A stretch of DNA of 64,000 bases from Pseudomonas salomonii (lineage in GTDB: Bacteria; Pseudomonadota; Gammaproteobacteria; Pseudomonadales; Pseudomonadaceae): the NCBI RefSeq assembly GCF_900107155.1, contig NZ_FNOX01000005.1, positions 372,001 to 436,000 on the forward strand, written 5' to 3'. The notes under the pieces are model-generated. The model saw only the letters and a list, made by a program, of their open reading frames with translations. It searched no databases and was not told the origin of the DNA. The position numbers were made by a program, and so were the translations under genes. Position 1 is the first letter of the stretch; the number at the start of each line of letters is the position of its first letter. This document shows positions 44,121 through 52,516 of this stretch, one piece after another.

Positions 44121-44832
44121 TTGGCCCGATCCATTGGGACATCTCTGTCCAACTGTGGGAGCTGGCTTGCCTGCGATGGCGGTTCGTCGGTGTACATATC
44201 CGTTGCTGCGGTAACGGCGGCTTAGGGTTCCGCCCTGACGGCGGGTCACGTTTGTAAAGACCGGAATGCCGGCCCAGACAAAAGTAACCAAAAAGTCTTC
44301 GCCCCACCACTCGGTGCCTCGCCTAGGCTCGGCATGCCAGAACGAAGGCTTGAATCCGCGGCTAACCCGGCGTCCTGCCGGGTTACCCACGGATTCAAGC
44401 CTGCGTTCGGCCATCGTGGTTGACGGGGCGACTCAGATCAAAATCAAGATCAAGATCTACAGCACGGCGGCCTGAAAGCCGACCTGAGTGGTTGAAGCAA
44501 AAGCCAGATCAAGTGCAAAGCAAAAGCCTATCTACCTGATGCAACGCGGTCTAAATGTGGGAGCGGGCTTGCTCGCGAATGCGGTGTGTCAGTCAATTCA
44601 TCTGTCACTGATAAACCGCATTCGCGAGCAAGCCCGCTCCCACCTTTGACCGAGTATGGCTCTGCTGTTGCTGTTGCTGTCGGATTGCCGGCATGCCGAG
44701 GCATAGCGAGGCACCGAGTGTTGGGGCGAGGACCTTTTGCTTACTTTGCGTCCTTGCAAAAGTGAGCCGCCGTTACCGCAGCAACGGATATGCACACCAC
44801 TCAACCTGCACAGTACCAAGCCCAAAAGCACA
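44121..44832. repeat. Repeat-rich gap with a 610-bp inverted-repeat structure
   Basis: No gene is seen. Outer arms 44190-44221 and 44766-44797 are 32-bp inverted repeats with one mismatch. Inner arms 44281-44338 and 44690-44747 are imperfect 58-bp inverted repeats. Between them lie a hairpin (44344-44406, with TTGAATCCG/CGGATTCAA and AACCCGGC/GCCGGGTT) and a REPIN. The structure resembles a composite MITE-like element carrying a REPIN. A degenerate solo REP lies at 44152-44170. Confidence 0.8.
44557..44643. repeat. REPIN nested in the inverted-repeat element
   Basis: Arms GTGGGAGCGGGCTTGCTCGC-GAATGCGGT (from 44557) and its inverse (ending 44643) enclose about 29 nt. The same REP core as at 22563 and 55481. 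Confidence 0.9.
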
Positions 44833-45417
44833 TCAACGTGTTTTCGGGTTACCGAGACAATCCTTATAGCAAGGCTCCACACGCACATCCGGCCTGTCGT
44901 CGACGTAGAATCCATCGCGATTGGGCATCTTCAGATGGGTGAGGGTGGCAGCATCCAGCGTGGCGTTCGCTTCCACTATCTGGTTTTTGTTGAGGATATA
45001 ACCCACCACGGCGTACACCTGATCATTGCTCAACGACTGTGGTTGCTGGAAGGGCATGGTGCGCCTGACATAGTCGAACAGGGTGGTTGCGTAGGGCCAG
45101 TAACTGCCGACGGTTTTGATCGGTTTGGGCGTGGGCAGCGAGCCGGCACCGCCGACTAATGCCGGGCCTGTGCCGCCTTCGAGGTGGGCGCCGTGGCAGC
45201 CAAGGCAGGCGGTTTGATAGACCTTTTCGCCTTCCATGACCGTGCCTTGCCCGGCGGGCAGGTTTTTGCCATCGGGCGCGACGTCGATGGTCCAACTGGC
45301 AATGTAGTGCTCTGTCACCGGCTGCCCTAAGTCGGATTTCGGAGCCGTCGATGCGCACGCAACCACGCCGATGCCCAGCAACCCCAATGCGATGGCGGTA
45401 AGCTTATGCACGGCCAT
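44833..45417 (-). CDS. c-type cytochrome, partner of the sulfite dehydrogenase
   Basis: The protein is 194 aa. The N-terminus is a hydrophobic signal with a lipobox-like VVAC at residues 18-21, so it may be a lipoprotein. Heme-binding CLGCH at 71-75 and a probable axial Met in RRTMPF. It resembles SoxD/SorB-type cytochromes that accept electrons from a molybdenum sulfite dehydrogenase. Its start overlaps the end of the upstream soxC-like gene by 14 nt, a translationally coupled pair. Confidence 0.85.
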   Translation of the reverse strand: MAVHKLTAIALGLLGIGVVACASTAPKSDLGQPVTEHYIASWTIDVAPDGKNLPAGQGTVMEGEKVYQTACLGCHGAHLEGGTGPALVGGAGSLPTPKPIKTVGSYWPYATTLFDYVRRTMPFQQPQSLSNDQVYAVVGYILNKNQIVEANATLDAATLTHLKMPNRDGFYVDDRPDVRVEPCYKDCLGNPKTR

Positions 45418-46696
45418 TGGTCACCTCCCCATTGGCGTTGATGCGCCAGGGCTGGATGGCGTTGTTGTGGTAAAACGAAAAGTCCCCGCGCACGGCTTTC
45501 AGTTGTTCCAGGCTGGGTTGCACGTAGCCGGTCTCGTCAATGGCGCGGCTCATGATGAGCATTGCTTTGCCCTGCCATTCGAAGGGCGCACGAAACACCG
45601 TCAGGCATTTGTTCAGCACCGGCGCCTGCAGCGTGGCCGCATACCAGTTGTTCCCACCGTCGACGGACACGTCCACGCGGGTGATTGTGCCGTTGCCGCT
45701 CCAGGCGATTCCGCGTAGTTCATGCAGGCCTTTGCGGGTGAGTGTCTGGGTGCCGGACGGGGCAGTGATGATTGACTTGCACTCCATCACGAAGGAGAAC
45801 TTCCTGGCCCGCCCATCCGGCATCAAGTCGGTGTATTTGGCCGTTTCCTCACGGCTGTACGCCGGGGCGTCGGTGACATGCAGGCGGCGCAGCCACTTGA
45901 TGTGGGTATTGCCTTCGTAACCCGGCACGATAAGACGCAGGGGGTAGCCTTGTTCGGGGCGCAGCCTTTCGCCGTTTTGGCTATAGGCCACCAGCACATC
46001 ATCCAGGCATTTTTCGAGCGGCAGGCTGCGGTTCATGGCGGCGCCATCGGCGCCCTCTGCCACAATCCATTTCGCCTCAGGCTTGAGGCCAGCCGCCTGC
46101 AACAGGGCTTTCAACGGCACACCGGTCCATTCGGCGCAGCTGACCAGGCCCGCAACTTCAGCGGCGGTTTTGCCCCAGGGCGGCAGGAATGAAGGGTTGC
46201 CCGAGCATTCGATGAAGTGGATGCGTGAGACGGCAGGGAACTGGCGTAGCTCATCCAGGGTGAACAGCAGGGCAGTGTCGGTCAGCCCATGAATCACCAG
46301 GAAGTGCCTGGCCGGGTCAATCGCTGGCACACCGGCGTGGTGGCGTTCAAAAAACAGCCCGTTGGGCGTGATGATGCCGTCCAGTTCCTGCAAAGGCGAA
46401 GTACTGTAGGCCGACATGCGCTCGGTAAGCCCAGGGTAGAGAGTGCGCACCGTCTGCGTCTCAAAGCTGGACGGTTTACCGTAGGGCACACCGGTGGGGC
46501 CGCCCAAGTTTTTGGTCCAGGCCGGCACTTCCAGTTGTTCATCTGCAAAAGCGGTGGGTTGTGCCGCGCGTGCCAGCGGGCCAAACGCCGCACCGATTGC
46601 CGCGCTGCCAACCAGCAGGCCGGTTTTGCCGAGAAAGTCCCGGCGGGCCAAAGGGGCGGTGATTGCAGGTTTATCGTCTGTTGAGTCGTCCTTCAT
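45404..46696 (-). CDS. soxC: Sulfite dehydrogenase catalytic subunit (SoxC/SorA-type, molybdenum)
   Basis: A 430-aa sulfite-oxidase-family protein. A Tat signal is present (RRDFLG from Arg18, hydrophobic stretch ending ARAA), so it folds with its molybdopterin in the cytoplasm and is exported. The molybdenum-ligating Cys lies in HFIECSGNPS. The C-terminal dimerisation domain (GIAWSGNGTITRVDVSVDGG) is present. ATG at 46696 follows CAGGAGAGCCGGA. No soxXYZAB genes are nearby, so a stand-alone periplasmic sulfite-detoxifying role is more likely than thiosulfate oxidation. The symbol is by similarity. Confidence 0.87.
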   Translation of the reverse strand: MKDDSTDDKPAITAPLARRDFLGKTGLLVGSAAIGAAFGPLARAAQPTAFADEQLEVPAWTKNLGGPTGVPYGKPSSFETQTVRTLYPGLTERMSAYSTSPLQELDGIITPNGLFFERHHAGVPAIDPARHFLVIHGLTDTALLFTLDELRQFPAVSRIHFIECSGNPSFLPPWGKTAAEVAGLVSCAEWTGVPLKALLQAAGLKPEAKWIVAEGADGAAMNRSLPLEKCLDDVLVAYSQNGERLRPEQGYPLRLIVPGYEGNTHIKWLRRLHVTDAPAYSREETAKYTDLMPDGRARKFSFVMECKSIITAPSGTQTLTRKGLHELRGIAWSGNGTITRVDVSVDGGNNWYAATLQAPVLNKCLTVFRAPFEWQGKAMLIMSRAIDETGYVQPSLEQLKAVRGDFSFYHNNAIQPWRINANGEVTNGRA

Positions 46697-46895
46697 TCCG
46701 GCTCTCCTGAGCAAAAATTGTGGCGACTCACCAGCGGTAAACGCTGCACCAATGGTTTTAATGTAGTCGGTTTTTAATCGCAGGCTTGGAAATGGGCGTA
46801 ACCCAGCGGCAAATTAATTTTCAAGCGAATGACTTTTTTCTCCTCCGCAAAGGTCCACATCCTTCAGGAACCCTTGAACCCAGGAGAATGACCCC

Positions 46896-47816
46896 ATGAC
46901 CACCCCCAAAGCACTGTTGATCCTGCACGGCAAGCAAGCCCTCAATGAGGACGTGCGCGCTGCCGTGCAGGCCCGGCGCGAGCAGGGTTGGGAGCTGGCG
47001 GTGCGGGTGACGTGGGAGGGCGGCGATGCCCAGCGCCTGGTCAATGAAGCCTTGGCCGACGGCTATACCCACTTGATCGCCGGTGGTGGTGACGGCACCT
47101 TGCGCGACGTGGCCGAGGCCATGGCCCTGGCCAAGACCGACGCCAGCCTGGTGTTGATGCCGCTGGGCACCGCCAATGACTTCGCCCGCGCCGCCGGTGT
47201 GCCGCTGGAGCCTCAAGGCGCGCTGGCGCTGCTGGATGTGCCGCCCAGGGCCATCGACCTCGGCCAGGCCGGTGGGCAGATGTTCCTCAATATGGCCACC
47301 GGCGGCTTTGGCAGCCAGGTCACCGCCAATACGTCGGAAGACCTGAAAAAAGTGTTGGGCGGCGCCGCGTATCTGTTCACCGGACTGTCGCGTTTCAGCG
47401 AGTTGAAGGCGGCGTATGGCGAGCTGGAAGGGCCGGGCTTTCACTGGAAGGGCGATTTGCTTGCGCTGGGTATCGGCAACGGCCGCCAGGCGGGCGGTGG
47501 GCATGTGCTGTGCCCCGGCGCGCTGGCCGATGATGGCTTGCTTGATATCAGTATTTTGCCGGCGCCCCAGGAAGTGGTCGGCACGCTGATGACCCTGATG
47601 AGTGACGGCTGGGGCCTGGACAATATGTTTGTGCGTGCGCGTCTGCCCTGGGTCGAGATCAAGGTGGCCGAAGGGCTGTATATCAACCTTGATGGCGAGC
47701 CATTGAAAGGCGATGACCTGCGTTTTTCCGCGCTGCCCAAGGCCCTGCGCGTGCATTTGCCGCTGGGTTCGCCGTTAGTCGTCCAGGCTGATGATCTGCT
47801 CGCGAACGGCGAATAA
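46896..47816 (+). CDS. yegS: Lipid kinase, YegS family
   Basis: This 306-aa protein of the diacylglycerol-kinase superfamily has the nucleotide-binding GGGDGTLRDVAE and the companion LGTANDFARAAG motif; YegS homologues phosphorylate lipids such as phosphatidylglycerol in vitro. No signal peptide or membrane helix. Ribosome site CAGGAGAATGACC. Its 3' end overlaps the convergent response-regulator gene by 42 nt. Confidence 0.9.
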   Translation: MTTPKALLILHGKQALNEDVRAAVQARREQGWELAVRVTWEGGDAQRLVNEALADGYTHLIAGGGDGTLRDVAEAMALAKTDASLVLMPLGTANDFARAAGVPLEPQGALALLDVPPRAIDLGQAGGQMFLNMATGGFGSQVTANTSEDLKKVLGGAAYLFTGLSRFSELKAAYGELEGPGFHWKGDLLALGIGNGRQAGGGHVLCPGALADDGLLDISILPAPQEVVGTLMTLMSDGWGLDNMFVRARLPWVEIKVAEGLYINLDGEPLKGDDLRFSALPKALRVHLPLGSPLVVQADDLLANGE

Positions 47817-48434
47817 CACCAGGCCCGCCACGTCGAAGATCTGCAGGCGTTTCATGATCTGCGAGCGGTGCGCTTCCACCGTTTTGATGCTCAAGCCCAG
47901 GCCCTGGGCGATTTCCCGCGTGGACTTGCCGCGCACGATCAAACGCAGGATCTCCAGCTGGCGCGCCGTGAGGTTGTGGCTGTCGGCGGCGGGGGAGATC
48001 GGCCCCTGGCTGCGGATCAGCGCCTGGTTGATCACCGTGTGGGCAATCGCCGGGCTCAGGTAGCGCTCGTTGTTACGCAAGGCCAGCAGGGCGTGTTCCA
48101 GCTCGCTGGCGGTGGTGTCCTTGAGCAGGTAGCCATGGGCGCCGGCCTCCAGCGCGCGCATGATCAGCTCCGGGTCGGTGTGCATCGACAGGATCAGCAC
48201 CTTGCTTTTGGGGTACGCCGCCTTGAGTTGCTGTAGCGCGTCGAGGCCGCCGGTGTATTTCATCGACAGGTCGAGCAGCACGATATCCGGCTGCAGGGCG
48301 CTGAATGTCTCCAGCAATTGCGCGCCATCGCTGGCCTCGCCGATCACGCTGTAGCCTGGGATGTCCTGGATCAGCGCGCGTACGCCGGCCCGGATCAGTG
48401 CGTGGTCATCCACCAGGAGTAAGTTGCAAGTCAC
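47775..48434 (-). CDS. NarL/FixJ-family response regulator
   Basis: This 219-aa regulator has a receiver domain with acidic Asp9-Asp10 and phospho-Asp55 (DIVLLDLSM), a Lys in LLKDTTA, and a C-terminal LuxR-type HTH (about 150-210; LTARQLEILRLIVRGKSTRE, KTVEAHRSQIMKRL). Its start overlaps the stop of the kinase gene by 4 nt, so it works with that kinase. The target genes are unknown. Confidence 0.92.
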   Translation of the reverse strand: MTCNLLLVDDHALIRAGVRALIQDIPGYSVIGEASDGAQLLETFSALQPDIVLLDLSMKYTGGLDALQQLKAAYPKSKVLILSMHTDPELIMRALEAGAHGYLLKDTTASELEHALLALRNNERYLSPAIAHTVINQALIRSQGPISPAADSHNLTARQLEILRLIVRGKSTREIAQGLGLSIKTVEAHRSQIMKRLQIFDVAGLVLFAVREQIISLDD

Positions 48435-49324
48435 TCGAGAACCTTAGGGGAATTGGCCCGTTCGAGGGCGCGGGGCGCCCAGGGGAAAAGCGCTTCGATG
48501 CGCGTGCCTTTGCCTGGCTGGCTGCTGACAGACAACGCACCGCCCAGTTGGCCGATGCGCTCGCTCATACCGGCCATGCCCCGTTGGCCTTCCAGGCTGG
48601 GGTTGAGCGCCGGTGAAAAGCCCAGGCCATCATCGCAGATCATCAGCGACAGGCCTTCGGGCAGGCGTTGCAGGCGTACCAGCAGATTCTGCGCCTGGGC
48701 ATGGCGCAACATATTGGTCACCGCTTCCTGGGTGATGCGAAAGGCTGCCACGGCCATTTCTTCCGGGATGCCGGTCAGGCGCTGCTGGCATTCCAGGCTC
48801 CAGTGCACCGAGGTGTTTTCCAGGGTCTTGAGCAAGTGCGCGCGCAGGCTTGCCTCAAGGCCCAGGCTGGCCAACTGGCGGGGGTTGAGGATGGCGGACA
48901 CGTCGCGCACTTTGGCCAGGGTTTCGTTCAAGGTATTGCATAACACCGTGCATTGGCTTTGCAGGTCGTCGGGCAGGCGGCGCTTGAGCCATTCGCTTTG
49001 CAGTTTGGCGGCGGTCAGCAGTTGGCCGATATCGTCATGCAATTCGCGGCTGAGGCGGTGGCGCTCGTTTTCCTGGACCTGCAGCAGACGGTCGGCCAGT
49101 TCCTGCGGCTGGAACTTGATCGACTTGCGCGAGCGCCACTGCTGCAGCCCCACCACCACCAGGGTGGCCAGGTTGAGCAGCAGTATCAGCAAGGGCAGCG
49201 GCGCGGCGCGGGTGTAGGCCCACAGGCTGACCAACAGCGAGCAAAGGCACAGGGCGAGGACCAGGCGGCGGGCATTGCTGCGGGACAGGGACCATGCGAC
49301 GAGTGACTTTAGGCTGGCGTACAT
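48431..49324 (-). CDS. Sensor histidine kinase (HisKA_3 type)
   Basis: A 297-aa kinase with two hydrophobic segments at about residues 20-60, an HisKA_3 dimerisation/phospho-acceptor motif (ERHRLSRELHDDIGQLL) and an HATPase_c domain (ITQEAVTNMLRHAQA, DDGLGFSP, GMAGMSERIGQLGG). There is no large periplasmic sensor domain, so the signal may be sensed in the membrane or by a partner. ATG at 49324 is chosen; a GTG at 49339 is in frame. Neither has a strong ribosome site. Confidence 0.88.
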   Translation of the reverse strand: MYASLKSLVAWSLSRSNARRLVLALCLCSLLVSLWAYTRAAPLPLLILLLNLATLVVVGLQQWRSRKSIKFQPQELADRLLQVQENERHRLSRELHDDIGQLLTAAKLQSEWLKRRLPDDLQSQCTVLCNTLNETLAKVRDVSAILNPRQLASLGLEASLRAHLLKTLENTSVHWSLECQQRLTGIPEEMAVAAFRITQEAVTNMLRHAQAQNLLVRLQRLPEGLSLMICDDGLGFSPALNPSLEGQRGMAGMSERIGQLGGALSVSSQPGKGTRIEALFPWAPRALERANSPKVLE

Positions 49325-49702
49325 AGCGGATGGAGCCACTGAAGGTTCGCTGCGGGAAGACCGGTCATGGCGGCTGACAGGGCTCTGTGTGGAATGCGGT
49401 GCTGGAACGTTTTTTTATACATGATGAAGTTGAGTCACTTCGAGCGGGGCATAGTACCACCACTATTACCGTTGGTCGCCTGGCGCCTTACCCGGTGCGG
49501 TTTAATCTGCGCCAAACGCCGAGGAACCTGACTCTGTAGTTAAAAGAGTCAGCCGTTTACCCAGGGTAATTATATTAATTGGGTTTGTTTGTATCGATAG
49601 TGCGGTGATGGCTAATTGATATATAGCCCGCGCATCATTGTCGACCGCTTAATGTACGGTCGTTTTTACATAACTCGACGATCAAATACGACCTGCCGGC
49701 AC
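49325..49702. other. AT-rich intergenic gap with a + strand terminator-like hairpin
   Basis: No gene is supported. A hairpin CTGACTCT...AGAGTCAG lies at 49528-49552. A second hairpin, CGACCG-CTTAATGTA-CGGTCG followed by TTTTT (49642-49667), is oriented as a + strand terminator although no + strand gene lies upstream within 1.8 kb; it might end a small RNA. Confidence 0.4.
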
Positions 49703-50152
49703 TCAGGACGCGTGATGTACGCGCTGTTGTGGTTTATGCGTGAAGTCTTTCTGTGGGATCTGCAAGGTGACGGTCGCGATCAGTGTGGTTTGTTCGCTGT
49801 CGTCCAGCGTCAGTTCGCCCGTACGGATGTCGATCAGTTCCAGTTGCCAGGCCAGTAACGTCAGGCAGTCATGCAGGGCATTCAGCGCCTGGTCATGCAG
49901 CTCCATGGGGCTGGCGGCGTTGGCGATCAGGCATTGGATATGTCGGGAAAACTCGCTGATTGCCTGCAGGGCCAGGCCTTCGGCCTTTTCCGCCAGCTTG
50001 GCCAGGCTGGTTTTTATGCAGTCGACGGCATCGCTGTCATTGCGAATCAGATGTAAATGGTGCAAGCACTCTTCTGACTTGGCCAACAGCTTTTCGGCTT
50101 CGAGCAGAAACTCGGGAAGTGCAGTTTGCCATTCGTTTGCGCTATTCATCAT
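49703..50152 (-). CDS. Small helical protein resembling an Hpt domain without the phospho-histidine
   Basis: This 149-aa, probably all-helical protein shows an Hpt-like pattern: PEFLLEAEKLLAKSEECLHH, then DAVDCIKTSLAKLAEKAEGL and ISEFSRHIQCLI. Where Hpt domains have AHxxKG there is KTSLAKL, so no phospho-accepting His is evident. It may be a scaffold or inhibitor of a receiver domain. I do not recognise an established family. ATG at 50152 follows GCGGAGACTTGT on the minus strand. It is divergent from cheV, with 535 nt between them. Confidence 0.65.
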   Translation of the reverse strand: MMNSANEWQTALPEFLLEAEKLLAKSEECLHHLHLIRNDSDAVDCIKTSLAKLAEKAEGLALQAISEFSRHIQCLIANAASPMELHDQALNALHDCLTLLAWQLELIDIRTGELTLDDSEQTTLIATVTLQIPQKDFTHKPQQRVHHAS

Positions 50153-50571
50153 ACAAGTCTCCGCAACATAAGGTCGGGTGATGAGATGCCGCACTGGGTG
50201 AATGGCGTAAAACTACCGCTGAAATGTGACTGAGATCTGTAGCCTGCTTCTGAAATTCCAGTAGGACCGTTACTTGAATGATCAGAGTATCCGTGGAAGG
50301 CCCTGGTCATTCGGGTCATTTGCACAACTTTGGTTGCCGCCACGTATAAGTCTGGAAGACCCGTGGGCCGAGGGCTTGGTATGGCAAACAAAAGCCTGAC
50401 TCCATTCATGCAATGAGAATGGCGTCACATTAATGGCTATTAGATATCGCGAATATCAGGTCGGGCCTGATTGTGCATAGGGGAATCCCTTACGCAGCGG
50501 AACCCTGCGCCGATTTGAAGGTCGCGCAAGGTCGCTGTACTGCCGGCTGGAGAGCAGATTGCAGTAAACCA

Positions 50572-50590
50572 TGATGTCAGTGTGACATCA
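50572..50590. promoter_or_regulatory. Palindromic operator-like site upstream of cheV
   Basis: TGATGTCA-GTG-TGACATCA is an 8+8-bp perfect inverted repeat with a 3-nt centre, ending 27 nt before the -35 of the cheV FliA promoter. The size fits a homodimeric repressor or activator. The regulator is unknown. Confidence 0.5.
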
Positions 50591-50617
50591 ATGAATTTAC
50601 ATGGCATTTTACCAGGG

Positions 50618-50644
50618 TCAAGGTCTGGCGCTTGCCGCCGATAA
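50618..50644 (+). promoter_or_regulatory. FliA (sigma-28) promoter of cheV
   Basis: TCAAG (50618-50622), 14 nt, GCCGATAA (50637-50644), an exact -10 match. It ends 43 nt upstream of the cheV ATG and shares spacing and -35 with the fliC promoter. Confidence 0.9.
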
Positions 50645-50687
50645 CAAGCCTTAAGTGAGCTGCACAATCCCACATCAGGAGCTTTTA

Positions 50688-51623
50688 ATGGCCGGCATTC
50701 TCGACACGGTAGATCAACGCACGCAATTGGTGGGTGAGAATCGCCTGGAGATCCTCATGTTTCGCCTGGCCGGGCGGCAACTGTTTGCGATTAACGTGTT
50801 CAAGGTTCAGGAAGTCCTGCAACTGCCCAAGTTGACCCTGATGCCCCAGCGTCACCCGTTTGTATGCGGCGTGGTCAACCTGCGTGGCCAGACCCTGCCG
50901 GTGATCGACCTGTCCCAGGCCATCGGCATGCGCCCGCTGGTGCCGGGGCCGAACAGCACAATTATCGTCACCGAGTACAACCGCTCGGTGCAGGCCTTCC
51001 TGGTGGGCGGTGTGGATCGCATCGTCAACATGAACTGGGAAGCCATCCTGCCGCCACCGGCCAGCGCCGGGCGCCAGCATTACCTCACGGCCATCAGCAA
51101 GGTCGATGACCAGTTGGTGGAAATCATCGACGTGGAAAAAGTCCTCGCCGAAATCGTGCCGTATAACGCCAAAGTCTCGCGTGAAAAACTTGAAGACCCG
51201 GTGCTGGAACGTGCCCGTGGCCGCGAAGTGCTGCTGGTGGACGACTCCAATGTGGCCCTCTCGCAACTGCGCGACACCCTGGGGCAACTCGGCGTGAAGA
51301 TGCACATTGCCAGCGACGGCCTCAAGGCCCTGAACATGCTCAAGGCCTGGGCCGACAGCGGCCAGGTCATGACCGACAAGTTGCTGATGATCTTCACCGA
51401 CGCCGAAATGCCCGAGATGGATGGCTACCGCCTGACCACCGAAATCCGCAACGACCCGCGCCTGCGTGGCCTTTACGTGGTGCTGCACACCTCGCTGTCG
51501 GGCAGCTTCAACGACTCGATGGTCAAGAAGGTCGGCTGCGACAACTTCCTGTCCAAATTCCAGCCCGACAAGCTGGTGGATGTGGTGCGCCAGCGCTTGA
51601 TGTTGGACGAAGTGCCCGCCTGA
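50688..51623 (+). CDS. cheV: Chemotaxis protein CheV
   Basis: CheV, 311 aa, is a CheW-receiver fusion. The CheW domain (about 20-160; FRLAGRQLFAINVFKVQEVL, CGVVNLRGQTLPVIDLSQAI) is followed by a receiver (about 175-305; LLVDDSNVALSQL, phospho-Asp in IFTDAEMPEMDG). It couples receptors to CheA and may act as a phosphate sink. ATG 50688 lies behind CAGGAGC. It has its own FliA promoter, 6 kb from the main chemotaxis cluster. Confidence 0.95.
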   Translation: MAGILDTVDQRTQLVGENRLEILMFRLAGRQLFAINVFKVQEVLQLPKLTLMPQRHPFVCGVVNLRGQTLPVIDLSQAIGMRPLVPGPNSTIIVTEYNRSVQAFLVGGVDRIVNMNWEAILPPPASAGRQHYLTAISKVDDQLVEIIDVEKVLAEIVPYNAKVSREKLEDPVLERARGREVLLVDDSNVALSQLRDTLGQLGVKMHIASDGLKALNMLKAWADSGQVMTDKLLMIFTDAEMPEMDGYRLTTEIRNDPRLRGLYVVLHTSLSGSFNDSMVKKVGCDNFLSKFQPDKLVDVVRQRLMLDEVPA

Positions 51624-51661
51624 CTTTAGGATGACACTTTGTTTCCCAGGAATGCAGGCCC

Positions 51662-52468
51662 ATGCTTCGTCTCAGCGCGCTGTACCGTTACCCCTTGAAG
51701 TCCGGCAAGGCCGAACCCTTGCAGCACGTCGGCCTGGATAAACTCGGGCTGGACGGGGATCGACGCTGGATGCTGGTGGACGAAGCCAGCGGCCGATTCC
51801 TCACCCAGCGGGCAGTGGCGAAGATGAGCCAGTTGTCGGCGTTGTGGAACAGCGCCGGTGGCCTGACCTTGAATTCACCCGGCTTTGCCGCGCTGGACGT
51901 GGCGCTGCCGGGCAGCGATGCCGAGTTGCGCGGCGTCACTATCTGGCGCGACACCCTGCGCGTGCCGGATGCCGGCGATGCGGCGGCGGCCTGGGTCAGT
52001 GACTTTATCGGCAAGCCCACACGGTTGGTGCAGGTGCCGCTGGCACGCGCACGTACCACTGAAGCGGGTTATGGCAAGGACGACGATCAGGTCGGTTTTG
52101 CCGATGGTTTCCCGCTGCTGCTGATCGGCCAGGCCTCGTTGGACGACTTGTCCCAGCGCATCGGCCGCCCGATGGAGATGTTGCGTTTCCGTCCCAATCT
52201 AGTGATTGAAGGCAGCGAGGCCTTCGCCGAAGACGGTTGGAAACGCCTGCGTATCGGCGATGTGGAGTTTCGCGTGGTCAAGTCGTGCTCGCGCTGCATC
52301 CTCACCACCATCGACCCGGCCAGCGGCGAGCGCAACGACGACCGCGAACCGCTGGCGACTCTCAAGACCTACCGTGAGCGGGACGGTAACGTCCTGTTCG
52401 GCCAGAACCTGGTTAACGATGGCAGCGGTGAACTAGCCGTCGGCATGCCCGTGACGATCCTGGAATAA
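51662..52468 (+). CDS. MOSC domain-containing protein
   Basis: The protein is 268 aa with an N-terminal MOSC_N beta barrel (LSALYRYPLKSGKAEPLQHV, LGLDGDRRWMLVD) and a C-terminal MOSC domain with a conserved Cys in VKSCSRCILTTID. MOSC proteins such as YcbX act in reductive detoxification of N-hydroxylated compounds with molybdenum cofactor. The ATG follows a weak ribosome site (AGG). A strong bidirectional terminator follows. Confidence 0.88.
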   Translation: MLRLSALYRYPLKSGKAEPLQHVGLDKLGLDGDRRWMLVDEASGRFLTQRAVAKMSQLSALWNSAGGLTLNSPGFAALDVALPGSDAELRGVTIWRDTLRVPDAGDAAAAWVSDFIGKPTRLVQVPLARARTTEAGYGKDDDQVGFADGFPLLLIGQASLDDLSQRIGRPMEMLRFRPNLVIEGSEAFAEDGWKRLRIGDVEFRVVKSCSRCILTTIDPASGERNDDREPLATLKTYRERDGNVLFGQNLVNDGSGELAVGMPVTILE

Positions 52469-52504
52469 AAAATGCCCGTCTCCTGCGAGACGGGCATTTT
52501 TTTT
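52467..52504. terminator. Bidirectional terminator between the MOSC gene and ppnP
   Basis: AAAAAATGCCCGTCTC, a 4-nt loop and the complementary GAGACGGGCATTTTTT form a long perfect stem with A- and T-tracts on both sides. It serves the converging MOSC (+) and ppnP (-) genes. Confidence 0.95.
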
Positions 52505-52516
52505 GCGCTGTAACCC

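Larger units (their letters stand above)
50153..50687. promoter_or_regulatory. Divergent intergenic region between the Hpt-like gene and cheV
   Basis: It contains no supported gene. Recognisable elements are a perfect palindrome at 50572-50590 and a FliA promoter at 50618-50644, both on the cheV side. The remaining ~400 nt may hold the promoter of the minus-strand gene; no clear elements are seen there. Confidence 0.5.

Noticed and set aside
44266..44475. 69-aa + strand ORF in the repeat-rich gap
   Set aside because: It lies within the inverted-repeat element, with no ribosome site and no family features.
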